64,000 nucleotides of DNA from Dromaius novaehollandiae. Its lineage: Eukaryota > Chordata > Aves > Casuariiformes > Dromaiidae. The stretch spans positions 41,791,981 to 41,855,980 of the forward strand of contig NC_088098.1 in the NCBI RefSeq assembly GCF_036370855.1, given 5' to 3'. Below the pieces are notes generated by a model that made no database searches, had not been told where the DNA came from, and worked only from the letters and a program-made list of their open reading frames with translations. Position numbers and translations under genes: made by a program. Shown here piece by piece: positions 41,401 to 53,600 of the stretch. How positions within the stretch are numbered: position 1 is the stretch's first letter; each line of letters opens with the position of its first letter.

Positions 41401-44400
41401 TTATTTTTTATTTTTTAACTTTCTCTTACAGTATATGATTAACTTTAAGCATGTGCCCCACTGATTTAAGATAAAGTCCATTCCCAGGTGTGGTTCTTCT
41501 GAGCAGAGATGCCAAAATGAGGTGGGAGGAAAGAGCTCTTCTTCCCCCTTTTACGTAGCTGAAAATTGGAGAACTTACTGTACTATGGAGATAAGTAATA
41601 TAGGCAGAAGGTAGATCTTCCTATGTATGTTGTCACTGCGTTGTTTCCTCACTGTGCTCTCCCAAAGAAAATATTTCTTAAATATAAAAAGGTAGCTATT
41701 TTGGGCATGATTTATTGCTCTTAGTGCAGGGGCAATTTATCAGTGTATCTCCACACAAGACCTCCATGCATTAAAGAACAGATTGCCTTCAAAGGACAAC
41801 ACTGTAAAAAGGATCAAGGAGCAACAGCTCATATACTTTCAGGTCCAGAGAATGAATTACCACAGCCTGGCATATGTAACTGATTTAAAAATAATACTGA
41901 CAACAGAAACCTCTGCCACCTGGAAAACAAAATATAACATAGTTTTAAAATAAAAAATGACCATCAGAAGGAGTTGCTGCAAGTTTGGCTCTTCCTGAAA
42001 CTCTGACCAGTGCTTACAGATACCTACATATGGATATGGATGTGTAATTTATTAACTCCTTTCCTTTGCTTTAATCTTGAGCGCAGTGCATATGAAATAT
42101 TGTTTTGTTTTAAAATCTCCAGTGCAATTCAACATGTTGACATCTATATGACAATTATTAAAATCATAGCTGAATAAATTGATATTAGAATGTGTATTGG
42201 TTTATCAGCCAGTAAATGTATTTTTACTGCAGAGAACAGAATTTTAAAATAAAACGTTGTCAACCTTATTAAATTCAAGTACTATTTTTCCCCTAAGGTA
42301 CCAGTTTTATTTATACAATATATCATAAGAATAAATACAAAAAATGAAATAAAAAGGAAAAAATAACAGTAGAAATTGTGATACAACATGAATTTATGCT
42401 TTTTAACCCCGTACTTTTTCAGATGAACCATTAATGAGAGACAAAAAAGCATTAAATACCTTTTATTAAATTGCCTTTGCAGAATGTAATGTACGTGCTG
42501 TACTCAAAATCATATTAAAACATGTTTCTCTGAGATGACAAAAAAGCACATTAATAATTATAGTGGAATATAAAATATAATATACTACAGCTTTCCATCT
42601 GAGAGCAGCAGCCCTACCTCCAGCAGATATTTGCTCCATAATCCTCATCATCTAAGTGCAAAAAGTTGTAATTTTCTACCTATCATTAGAAAATGAGATG
42701 CAAACTGAACAAAGGACACAGAAGCAAAAGGAAGGACAATTCTGAATAATAAACATGGCTTTCATTTATTAACAGATAGGGCTACGTAATATTTGGTGTC
42801 TGTGGGCATTTTCTATCCAGTTATGCTGTCTGATGAAGTCTGAGGATCTAACATGTTCACGTAACTTTTGAATGCCTGCAGCGTGGGTGCAGACCTGAGT
42901 GCTGTATTGCCAAATGTCAGGGATGCTGAGCAGATCAGTTTTGTACTGTATGTGTAAACATGCAGTAAAATTTCTTGAAGCTTCAGGTGTTCTATATATG
43001 TGCAGTGCAGATCAGCTGTAAATCTTACCTGCTATAGATCTGATGAGTCCAGGCCAAATCAAACATAACGCACGTGCACTGAATGCAGAGTTTTTATGTA
43101 CACAGTAAATCTGAAATGCTGACACCTAATGAATTTCCTGCCCATGAGACAGCCATCTGTGGAATGCATGTATTTTTATTCCTCTCTGGAAAATCCTGGA
43201 GAAAAAAAGAGTGGTCCCAGTATAAGGGAGCAAAAGAGGTGTAGGCAGCTAGTGCAAACGATAGCAGCCTGGAGACTGTTTTAAGTACAAAATAGAATTG
43301 GTGTATACAATTCTTGGTGAAGGAGCATTTAACAGTGCTAACCTAACTAATCTGGTGTATGTTTCTACATACAAAACCAGAACTGGTCCTTGAAACTAAA
43401 AACAAACAAACAAAAACCATCATGAATATTTAACTTAGGATTCTATTCTGCAAAAAAAGTGTATTCATTTCACTGGATATTTGATCCAACTTAACTGGAA
43501 GATAAAGGAAATTAATCATAAATATTAGTAACCGAATGACAAAACTTGAAGGCCTTACTTACTACAGTGCAGCATTATTCTATTACTGTACATATTTAAT
43601 CACATGGGTGTCCTTAAGGCACTTTGAGCATAAGTACAGCTGGATAGGCTGCTGACCTAAACCAAACTGCGTATGACAGTGCAGTTTTAGTCCTTTTAAA
43701 GAGAAGAATGATTTTCTGTTTCGTATCAGAGTTTGTCTTCAACTTTTAGATGAGGATGACATGTCAGCAATTGTAGGACATGTCCATCTGCTATTGGCAC
43801 TTATAAGTCCCACTATTTTATTATACTACATAAGGAACTACATCATCATCATCATGCTCACAGTAAATCATTACTGCTTAACAACAACAACAAAAAAGTC
43901 TGAAGTCAAACTGAGAGAGAGTAACGAGTATTAATAAAACTAACAGAAAACTGCCTGTTCAAAGGAAGCTGAAGAACACCATACACTGTCCTATCGTGGC
44001 CGGGTGTGCTTAATACATTCAGGACTGTTTCACTGTTCTGTTGTTCAGAAATCATCCTTTATTCTGTGTCTAGATTTCAATAGATCTGCACTGCAAATCA
44101 TCAGCTCCTAATTAAATATTGTTCCCAAATGCTCCTTGCAAAAGCTTCTTGGCAACACAGGATGGGATTCACCTCACCTAGCTCTAGAAGTCTGAATGCT
44201 GGAACTAGTCACCATCGGCTCCCTGTGTGTGTAGGAGCAATATGTGGGATTTCTCTTCAGATGAGATTATTTGCCCCTTCATGGTATTCTCATTGACTAC
44301 AGAAAACCTTATGAACATTAGAATTAGAATGTTACACTCCCATTCTTACAACAGTTTCTCAAAAAACATTTCAGGGATTCCCTGATTCTCGTTCCTACAG

Positions 44401-45269
44401 CTTCTACTTGTTTCTACTTTGATGTCTCAAAACATCTTCCAGTACAGGTCATCAGCAGGATCACCAGATGGAAACCTGTGACCTCTAAAACACACATCAA
44501 TAATACTTAACACTCTTGTAGCTCCTTGACTTTTTTAAAAGTAATAAGCCCAGAGACAATGACAAAGCACATCAATATCCTATGGCAAACCTAGGCCCAT
44601 ACTGCACCATACTCCTATTTTTGAGACCACATCACAGCTGCCCTCCTGGAAATCTTTATATATTTCTCAACACTTGTGCTATTTATGGGTACTATAGAAG
44701 AATCAACATCCACAGTTCCTGAATGCAGATACCTGTGTTTACTTCCCTAATGCTTTTATTTGTTCACTGCTTCCCAAATTATTAGTGACAGCTACTCAAA
44801 AGTGAAATCCTCCAGGTAACTACAGAATCACTGCTCTTATTCTTAGCTATTTTGTGGTTTCTATCATCTTTAGTGTTTTGTCTGAAGTCACTTCTGAGTC
44901 ACCAGATGATTCCCTTTCTGTTCAGTTCTGAGTTTACCTCCCAGCTAAAACCACCAGCTGTATGATTTTATGACATAGGTCACATTTATCACTAAAAATT
45001 TTTAGCTACTGAATTGTGCTCACAATGAAAAGGTTTAGTTACTACGATCACGTTAAACATGAGAAAAGGACCTAAATGGAAAGGTTAGACTCCAACTACC
45101 GATCTCCAGAAGTCTCCTATAATTGATAAAAGCAAGCATCATGCCAATACAGTATAGTATATAAAGAACCAGTTATCAGTAGCATGCTCTTACTTTTCAT
45201 TGCTAGTTTCTGCTAATCCAGATGAAAACAAACTAAGTCAGTCCCATGACTCAGGTAGGACATCCAGCA

Positions 45270-45950
45270 TGGTGAGGCAACAGTGGCAGCTCCCCGGAGC
45301 AGCTTTTGTGCTGGGGGAGGCGGGGAAGGGGGTGCAAGTCACTGCCTGGGGTTGCAGGACAGATTGCAGGATGCTGCCTGGGGAAGAGCATCTAGGGACC
45401 ATGCAAGACTTACTGTGGGATGTTTAGGGGAGGAACCAAAAGTGGATAAAGGAAGGGATTGAGGTAGTCTGGGGAAGAACCAATGTGGGAAACTGAAGAC
45501 ATGAGGGGATAAAAAGGGGCTGTTCATGTGTCCGGCCATGCCCTGCACCTAATCAGCGTGGTCTGTCCTAACTTGTTTTTAAATTCCTGAGTATTTTCCT
45601 GGGTGACGGACTCCCTCTCCTGTGTGCATGTGGAGGTCTGAGTGCCAGCAGCCGGCTGGGACCATGGGCAAGAGGGCCCAGGTGCATGTGGTGCCACAGT
45701 TGGAGCGGGCAACGGTCTGCCAGGGAGGCTGCAATTGCTAGCAGCCATTAAAGCAGTTGCGCTGGCAAGTAGGTGAGGCGACCTGGGAGCCAGGGGTGCG
45801 TGTGGGTGTCTAAAGCGAGATCATGGGCGAATTGCCTACCAGAGGGACGAGGGAGTCCCAGCTGACTGCCGGGGAAACCATAGGGTCTGGAGATTAACTG
45901 AAACACATCTATGCATGTATCTCTAGGGGATGAGTGTTATCACCCAGGGT
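45270..45950 (+). repeat. GC-rich interspersed repeat, left part (probable LTR-derived)
   Basis: The base composition differs sharply from the AT-rich surroundings. A CCAAT box (45480-45484) is followed by a TATA-like GATAAAAAGG (45508-45517), suggesting an old promoter on the plus strand. The module CCAGCAGCCGGCTGGGACC near 45650 resembles modules in the segment after 46652. I take this and 46652-47180 as one older repeat split by the minus-strand element. Family not identified. Confidence 0.4.
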
Positions 45951-46023
45951 TGTAGAGATCCAGGTTTTGTAATTCCCTTGGGCTAAATTAAGGTGAAACA
46001 ACACTAAACCATCAGTCATACCC

Positions 46024-46029
46024 TTTATT
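46024..46029 (-). terminator. Poly(A) signal of the LTR-like element
   Basis: AATAAA on the minus strand, about 225 bp downstream of the TATA box, as expected near the R/U5 boundary of an LTR. Confidence 0.4.
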
Positions 46030-46252
46030 CATTAACATGGACTTAGAAACAACATTAACTTGGAGGCAACCTGAACCTAGAGAGCACTAATGGTCGCCAA
46101 TGGGCGCTACTTACATGTTTGTAAGAGGAAACAAACAGATAAAAGGAGTGAAAGATACAAAAAGAGATAATCACCGACCTTGGATCCTGCAATACCTATC
46201 ACACCATACAACCCTCCACCCGTTGGTACACACATACCTTTCCGTGTCTGCA

Positions 46253-46261
46253 CTTTTTATA
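46253..46261 (-). promoter_or_regulatory. TATA box of the minus-strand LTR-like promoter
   Basis: The minus strand reads CCTATAAAAAGTGCAG. The octamer ATTTGCAT lies 42 bp upstream, and HSE, inverted CCAAT (46413-46420) and GC-box motifs lie further upstream. The spacing is typical of an RNA polymerase II core promoter. Confidence 0.55.
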
Positions 46262-46333
46262 GGCTCTTGCCCCACCCCCGGGAGGGCACTTCCTCACTCT
46301 TCATGCAAATGAGCTGCCATGCGCAGTCCACCC

Positions 46334-46351
46334 TTCTGGAACCTTCCAGAA
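46334..46351. promoter_or_regulatory. Perfect four-unit heat-shock element
   Basis: The sequence TTCTGGAACCTTCCAGAA is four alternating inverted units, TTC-nn-GAA-nn-TTC-nn-GAA, the exact HSF1 trimer consensus. It lies about 72 bp from the minus-strand TATA box at 46253-46261. Confidence 0.7.
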
Positions 46352-46492
46352 ACGGTCTAGGGGCTTCTCGGGGTCTCCAGTGTTCTCCGCCCCCAACGTT
46401 GCAATGTCAGGGCCAATCAGAAAGCGGGACCGTGCGGTGCACTTTCCCCCCCGCCCCGTCCTTGCATTGCTCAACGGCCCCACACTGCCGGG

Positions 46493-46505
46493 TTCCAGAA
46501 GCTTC
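46493..46505. promoter_or_regulatory. Second heat-shock element (three units)
   Basis: TTCCAGAAGCTTC is three perfect alternating units. The position where a fourth unit would fall reads TGG instead of GAA. It lies 141 bp from the four-unit element within the same candidate LTR. Confidence 0.6.
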
Positions 46506-46651
46506 TCTGGGACAGAAGGAGGGGCAGCCGCATGTTATGGTTTTGCTACTTTTATGGTTTGCCACTGTCATGCAGAACTTGTTTACAAAATTTCACCTTG
46601 TGACAATGTTTGAGACATTAACAAATGGCATGTCCTTAATGGTCTCTTACA

Positions 46652-47180
46652 GCAAGGGACCCGGAAGAGTGGGGATCCAGGACCAGCTACTGGATGGACT
46701 GCAAGTCCACGGCCAGCTGCTGGAGGGATCCTTCCACAGTGCGTGCGTGTGGGGGTGGGGTTATACCAGCTGCTGAAGTGGAGGATGGGGATATCCGGGG
46801 CTCATACATCCAGGAGCCAGCAACGGGGGAGACTGGAGATCCAGGGCCAGCTACTGGGTGGGCTGAGTGGCTGAGTCCAGCCACTGGAGGGACCCCTACT
46901 GTACATTTGTGTCCCCCTAATGGGCCTTCCCTTGATCAGCCAAAGGGGAACAGGATGAGAGCATTGGCATCATTTCTGTTTGTGAGTGCTGCATGCGTGT
47001 GTCTGTGTTGACCTGTGTGGCCAGCCATGTACATATACATTGAGTATACATGTGTTTGTGTGATGCCTCCTGAGAAAACAGGCTCAGCCTCACTCCTAGT
47101 TGGACCTGAGGCCATGGAGCTGCAGCAGCCTTGCCCCATCAGGCTACCAGCCTGGATTTGGGTCTCCGTTCCTTGATGGC
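46652..47180 (+). repeat. GC-rich interspersed repeat, right part with internal duplication
   Basis: Contains two diverged copies of a module of about 165 bp. CCAGGACCAGCTACTGGATG at about 46678 matches CCAGGGCCAGCTACTGGGTG at about 46841. In each, a second CCAGC...CTGGAGGGA block follows (about 46713 and 46877). A GT-rich tract follows at about 46990-47070. The open frames across it are by-products of GC richness. Confidence 0.45.
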
Positions 47181-48087
47181 TATTACCTCCAAACCCAAGA
47201 GCTGGTTACAAGATTACAATCAGTCTTTTAACTTCATGTTCTATATCTAATTCTTAGTGCACGCATAATTTTTCAGACTGTAAAGACAGAAAATCTGAAG
47301 TCTCCATTGTTCTGTATTTCCAAAGCCCATCTCTACATATCTTAATAAAGTTTGTCTTTTGTTTTTCCTATTAATAGCAAGAAAAAAAAGTACTTCAGAG
47401 ATGTGCGCGAAGCGAGCAAGTCATAATACTTTCAAAATGAGCTTAATGAGATGATTCATTTAAATTACTATTATGATTTCCCAAGCAGCTATTTCTAAAA
47501 GGAAAAAATGAAGCTTTACATTCTGTTCCTCAGAACCCGAAAGAGAAAATACACATATTGTACATGATGGTTTCTTTTCCCTTTTTCCCTGATTCACAGC
47601 TTCACCAGTTGGCAATGAAAGGAAAAAAGAGATGTCTAAAGTTGCCTGCATTCAAAGAATACCCACATTTAAAGAATAAAATTTCAAACTGTGATAGAAC
47701 TTGAGAGTGTGACCAGAAAAGGGCTGTGATGGGACTTCATTCCTCTTTCACATTTCAAGGTCTTCACTACACATGCACAGCAAAATTTAACACAAGACAG
47801 TTTAAGTAGTGGCCATTTCTTGATACTTAAGTGGATCACACTTCAAATTTTCAAGTAGAAATAGCTCATGGCTGCTCTGAGGCTTTAAGTAGGCCACTGT
47901 GCTAGCTTTTTATATATACCAAAATTGAAAGCAGCAACTTTTACATGCATCCTCCATAAGATCATATATTTGCCATTGGACTATTTTTCCAATGATCACC
48001 AGATCAAACAAAAACAAACTTAATCTCCTTCCCTCAAGACATTCCTTCCCTCCCCTCTCCTTTCAATCCTTTTCTCCATGAAGAGAC

Positions 48088-48230
48088 GGGTGGGCTAGCT
48101 GTTACAGTTCTACTCTGTAAAGCAAAGGTTCAGGTCCCTAATCTGCCTTTATGACCTTGAGCCACTGTTATTACTGCTTTATCTTCCAGTGCTACCAAGT
48201 TAATTTAAGGAACTTGACAATACAGTACTG
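48088..48230 (+). repeat. Probable MIR/CORE-type tRNA-derived SINE relic
   Basis: A tRNA-like head is visible: GGGCTAGCTGTTACAG is A-box-like, and 30-odd bases on GGTTCAGGTCCC (48127-48138) is close to the B box GGTTCAAATCCC. It is followed by ATGACCTTGAGCCACTGTTA, resembling the MIR core TGTGACCTTGGGCAAGTTAC. Heavily mutated, so not a functional tRNA. Confidence 0.4.
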
Positions 48231-48402
48231 CAGGCTAAAGAAGTAGCTGAGGCACTGAACTGCACTTAACTTCTGATTATTACTGTCCTGGGCTGCTACT
48301 TCATGGTACTTCAATCAGCACAGTAAAGTGTGTGAGAATATGTAATCTTCACTTTTTTCCCCCCTTTTTAGGACTGCTATATCAAGAACTAGCTTCTGAT
48401 GG

Positions 48403-48422
48403 AAAAAAAAAAAAAAAAAAAA
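48403..48422 (+). repeat. Poly(A) run
   Basis: Twenty A, about 170 bp downstream of the SINE-like relic and not contiguous with it. Confidence 0.9.
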
Positions 48423-49135
48423 GTCTCACATACAGGCCTGTGAGGAGCAGGGCTTAATAATAACCCCTTCTTTCTCCCAATTAAATAAAGCTATGGTAGT
48501 GAGGAAGTGATTGGGATACGACAGAAACTCCCTTTCTTCCCCTTCCTTGAAATCAGCAGTGATGAGGCTATAATCAAAAACCAGTGTGGAGTCTGACTAA
48601 GTCCTTTACCTGATCAGGTTACATCAAGCACCAGAGGGGCAGGAAAGGGCAGCATTTTCAGGTGCCACTTCAGGAAGATCAGAGAAAGTTGATCTGTTTC
48701 ATATTAACTATCAACATGAACAAGGAATAAAAACACTGAATAAAAAGGGCAACAATTAAAGTAAACTAGGTAAGACTAAATTTTAAATGTGCAAAAGCAC
48801 AGTACTGATACCACATATCCTGACTTTCCCTCAACATTCTAAAACAGAAAGACAGAACAACAAAAAATGGTGATTTATTTTCTTGAAAAGAGAACAGAAT
48901 TCCTATTCTTTTCTACTAGTCAACTGCAAATTCTCATTGCTGAGGAGGAGTGACAGGAAACCATTAAATCACCCGAGTGAATTAAGAACGCTAATTGGTT
49001 ATATGGTACATATATTTTGAGTCCATTTGCAAAACAACTTCACCGTAAAATTGTTACAAGCCCTAAAAAAAGGGAAATAATTAACTTAAGGTATCCTATT
49101 ACCTACCCAATTCTCCATCAAGAATCAAGTATGTG

Positions 49136-49168
49136 GTAAAAACAGTAAAAACAGTATAAACAGTAAAG
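49136..49168 (+). repeat. Short AACAGTAA tandem repeat
   Basis: Three diverged copies of AAACAGTAAA in a row. Confidence 0.75.
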
Positions 49169-50246
49169 TTTTCATTCAATTTAACATAAGAAAAGATTTT
49201 TTAGATTTCAAATGCATCAGAAGCTTTATCTCAAATGCTTTAGAGATAAACATCATGTCTAAAAAGGCATTGGTATATAGATAGTATACCAGTATCTACA
49301 GTAGTACCAGTAATTCAGAATGGACAATTACCAATCTAAGACTTGGGGCTTTCTGAAATCTTTTCTGAATAAAGAAGACAGCTGACATCATGGCAGATGA
49401 TATCTGCCCAACAATTACAACTGAACTGATGGTAAATTGAGAGAACTTTTGAAAGTGACAACTCTGAATATTTGTGCTAAGCATTTTCTTATCCTATATA
49501 TTTTAATACCCTTTAGCTAATGGATGCATGCAAACATAAAATGATGGAACTTCAACCAGAAATTCACATGGATGATTTTTCTTTTTTCTCTCCCACAAGT
49601 TACACTAACCTTAACATTTTAAGTCTTGTGCACTACTGATAAAAAAAAATAGTTACAAATAGTTGTAGTCTGCATTTTTTAATAAAAAGCTAATAGGCTA
49701 GAACAAGAAGAAACATAACAGACCATGCACTCCAGAACTTGCCTCTACCAACAGACGACATACCACTTTTTTTTTAAACCAGATAAAAGCATCCCAACAA
49801 AATTCATATCACTTTCTGAACACTTTGAAAATTTCTGCTCTTTAACATTTCAGCTCAGAGATAATCAAAATTGCCAATTACAGCAATTATCAGAGAAACA
49901 GAAGGAAAACTACAACAGTATATAAGCATGTCATGTGCAGCATGAATAATTAAAGGATTAATCAAATTTACACACCCTTTACTTCCTTTCCAAGAATCAT
50001 GCACTTGCCCATTTCAAGAAAAAGCTCCAAGTTTTTTTGTTGATACTCTCCTAAACGAGATCACAGCAAGGATACAAAGCCTAGAAATCAGAAGTACAAA
50101 GAGATGAGCTGGAAAAAGCCTCAGGATACTGACACAAAAAGTATTCTAGCCAACCCAAACAAATGTTCCAATTGTATTAGGCGCTACTGCTTTGGAATCT
50201 ACCATAGTACATGGCTAATGAAATTTAAGTTTGGAAATGCAGACCA

Positions 50247-50400
50247 TTTATTTTCAAAGCACAAGACTTCACTTAATCTCAGCACAAAATAAACATTTTC
50301 AGGGTGAATACCCTCCCATAAGGCACTGATGAGATAGATCAAATCAATGACAAAAGTCATATAGAAACATAAAGACATTATTTAATAAAAGTCATTTAAT
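50247..50400 (-). terminator. CCDC59 candidate poly(A) signals
   Basis: Downstream of the stop at 50474 the minus strand has AATAAA at 50252-50247, about 220 bases into the 3' UTR. Two variant ATTAAA hexamers lie at 50400-50395 and 50386-50381. The canonical hexamer is the best candidate for the main cleavage site. The positions are seen directly; their use is inferred. Confidence 0.5.
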
Positions 50401-50473
50401 AAACTATCCACATGTAACTCAAAACATGTAATTAGCTGATTGCTAACTGAAAACATAAGATGTGTGCAGAAAG

Positions 50474-50635
50474 TTATGTCTTTTGTTGTATTTTCTGAAG
50501 AAGAAATTCTATCTGCAAGTTTAGATTTGGCTGTCCTTTTTTGGTCTTCTTACTCAGTATTTTATAAGCTTCCAGTTTCTTTTGCTTATACAACCGTTGC
50601 GCTTCTTCTCTTTGTTGTCTTCTTTTTTCAGCTTC
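50474..50635 (-). CDS. CCDC59: CCDC59 terminal coding exon 4
   Basis: After acceptor tttatttcag|GAAGCT, 53 codons are followed by TAA at 50476-50474. It reads [20 protein letters not shown], then [19 protein letters not shown], then [14 protein letters not shown]. The GQPNLN...LLQKIQ ending is the typical CCDC59 C-terminus. Confidence 0.94.
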   Translation of the reverse strand, partial: EAEKRRQQREEAQRLYKQKKLEAYKILSKKTKKGQPNLNLQIEFLLQKIQQKT

Positions 50636-53600
50636 CTGAAATAAAATAGATTATGCCAAAATAATTAAAAACCTTCTACACCTGACAAGTTGCTATATAA
50701 TATTATAATATTCATTTCTCCAAATAAGTAACAATTAATGCAATGCTTGCCAATAAATGTGGAGGAAAGCGTGTAATTATCATACCAGTATTCCATATAA
50801 ATGATTATTGTTATTCCAGTACTTAGCCACTGTTTTTGTCTAAATACCTTGAATAAGGCAAACGCTTCCCCCCGCCAAGCAGTTCTTATGAGCTGCTTCG
50901 GAGGAAAGTCCTACTGCAGTCTTTCTGGGCTTTTGTTTGTTGCTACGTTCTCTAAATAAGCTGTTTACAACCTTTGTTTCCTTTAGTATTACCTGTATCT
51001 AATGTTTAAAACCTAAACTCACAGCTGAACACAACATATGTAACCTCCCCTAGAACCAAGATCACAAATTTGGCTTGCAAAAACCTCCTCTTGATTTCAA
51101 TACAGCTAAACCTAAAGAAATCATAAATTTTATCATACCATATGTATTAATGTAATGTTTATACATTAGTTACTGGAATTTAGTTTGATTGCAGAAAGTT
51201 ACACAACTCCTACAGTGTTCCAATGTGTGCCATTCCATAGTCCAACCAACAATGAACTGAGAGAGAAAAGGTCTAATTAAATAAGGATGTCTCAAGTAAG
51301 TCACTCAACTGAGTTATTCAACAATGACAATATTAAGATACACACTGTAAATATAAGTCCCATTAAATTAGTATGAGGAAAAAATTACTAGCAATTTTGA
51401 ACATACTGGTCTTGGATATTACATTTAATAGTTTCATTGTTGACCAAAGCATGTAATATGAAAACTGTGATATAACACAGTAAAAAATGGGAAGGTTATT
51501 TCATTTTTTAATCACTAGATGATGGTAGTGTTATTACTTCCTCTTCTACAATATTTAAGACATCTAGTATAATCCACTGGGATATGCACATCAAGGTCTA
51601 TGTACTTCTTGATGATGCAACTGATGTAATAAAATCCCACTAACGGCCAACTACAAGCCAAATAAGTAGTACTGTGAGAATCAAGAGAATAACTTTGAAC
51701 ACTTGCATGTCTGAATATTATTGTCAATCTGAAAGCGAATGAAAGAATACCAGTACCCATGTTCCCCTCACATGGTCCCTTTTCTGTCCACCCAAATGGA
51801 TGGATTAAAAATGGTATTATCCTCGCCTTTGTCTACAGTCAAGAAGGATCTCTGTTTAAGATTTACCTCTTTCTTCTTGGCACGTTCAGCCTTTATTTTC
51901 TCATACTCTTCTTTTGCCTTCTGATTGGACGTTTTCTTCTTAAACTTCCTTTCAGTTATAACTGGCCTATAATTAAAAAGTACACATACTTTGCATACAG
52001 ACTATCACTAAGCACATTTAATCATATATCCCTTTGCCACTGCAGATTCAGAGTACAGTCTTTTAAGATTTATAGATTATGTAAGTGAGAAGCAGGGCCC
52101 ATTCTATACTGGATGGATGCCTACCTGCACTAATCTTGTATGATACTCACGTATAATGAGCACCTAGCATAAAAACATAGCAATTCTGAGTATACTGAAG
52201 ACTGGACTGCACAGACTGTTAGAAACACATATACCTTATCTTCACATGGATGAAGTTTCATAAACTTTAAAGATCGCCAAAGAGGTTTTCTCCAACCACA
52301 CTGGCTCTTCAGAGATCAGAAAACTCCATGCATCAGCTTAGAGCTATATTATCTCTTTCTAGTTCCAACACATGGATGCAATTGCAGAGTTATGAGGACA
52401 GCCAACTGTGAGCAGAATGTCTCCCAGAGAAGTGACACTGACGTGTAGACAAAAAAAGTGGAGTAATAATGCCTTTATGAAAGCCTCTTCTTGAAGGAGA
52501 GGGTATACTATTATCCTGAATGTTCAAAAATTAGCAATGGAAATTAGCTTCCTTCCCAATTTCAATAACAGATCTGCTACAGGTGTCTTTCAACAGAGAG
52601 AACAATTCAGGAAAAACAAGATGTTTGTCTGACATTCTCTGTCACCACTACTTTGAGTGGATTTTTCTGGTTACCTAGTTCTGATTTTTTTTTTTAGATT
52701 CACAATAAAGTCACTGCATAAACAGTGTGTTAGCAAAGACATTTCACACTTGAAAATATAAGCCTTGATAGTTTTTTAAACATCTGCTGCCAAAACAAGT
52801 TCTGATTTCTCCATTATTCACACTTCAAAGCAGAAAACTAGCCATAATCATCTAGGAAATCTCAGACAATCAGAGAGGAAAGTGAAGACATTCGCTCATG
52901 TTTTCATTTGGAAATACCACTCTGTTCTGGGGGGGAAAAAAAAAAAGAAAAAAAAATCTTTGTCTTAGTCTGAACTCCATCTTGTGGCAATACTGTGTAA
53001 TAACACCTCACCTGCTCAAGTGAGAAACTCTTCAAATGGTGACATATGCTAAAAATAGAATTACCTAAGCAAAATTTTATTTTACATCCACAGAACAATA
53101 AAGTCTATCTAAAGACTGTAGGTATCACTGCACCTTACAGATTAGCAGTTACAGTCAGGCAGAATTATTAATTTTGGTTTATATTCACAATGATCCTAAT
53201 TTAAGCAAAACAAAAAACCTTTCCTTAAAGAGAAACACCAGTCCTATTTCAGACAACCTCACAAATTAACGGTCAGTTCTAGACAACAGTCTACCTTTCT
53301 CCCAGTGCAGGGCTTGGATTTGATTACCTCTCCCCCCATTCTCAAGCATTTTTCCCAGCAAAGTTTATAGGTAGATACACCTTGAAATTCAAGGACTTAA
53401 GGCATTCCTTGTAGTAGGGGCAACGAGACATTATCTCAATTGCCATATTCAAACACTGTTTCAAACACTGCCATGAATGACTGCCAGTTTTCAGGTTACT
53501 GACATACCTAACAAAGATTTCAGGGGGACTTACTGTCAAACAGGGGAAGAATCATCTAAGCCATCTAATGTTTTTAGGCCTCAAATGAAACATTTGACTT

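Larger units (their letters stand above)
38060..45269. other. Intergenic, no gene seen
   Basis: AT-rich spacer containing the TA palindrome, the CR1/L3-like relics and a pair of p53-type half-sites at 43757-43785. No exon recognised. Confidence 0.65.
45951..46651 (-). mobile_element. Probable solo LTR on the minus strand with heat-shock-type U3
   Basis: A 701-bp segment starts TGTAGAG and ends CTCTTACA on the plus strand, giving near-matching short inverted ends of TG...CA type. Read on the minus strand it has, in order: a heat-shock element (46505-46493), a GC box, an inverted CCAAT box in CTGATTGG (46420-46413), a second perfect heat-shock element (46351-46334), an ATTTGCAT octamer (46310-46303), a TATA box TATAAAAAG (46261-46253), and about 225 bp further on AATAAA (46029-46024). 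This is the U3-R-U5 order of a retroviral-type LTR. No polypurine tract precedes it, no coding remnant follows it, and I could not find a clear target-site duplication. It may instead be a captured cellular promoter. Confidence 0.5.
47181..50246. other. Spacer downstream of CCDC59
   Basis: AT-rich, with the SINE-like relic at 48088 and a poly(A) run at 48403. No exon recognised. Confidence 0.65.

Noticed and set aside
46180-46776. 198-codon open frame in the GC-rich island
   Set aside because: Crosses the boundary between two repeat segments and both heat-shock elements; low stop density reflects GC content.
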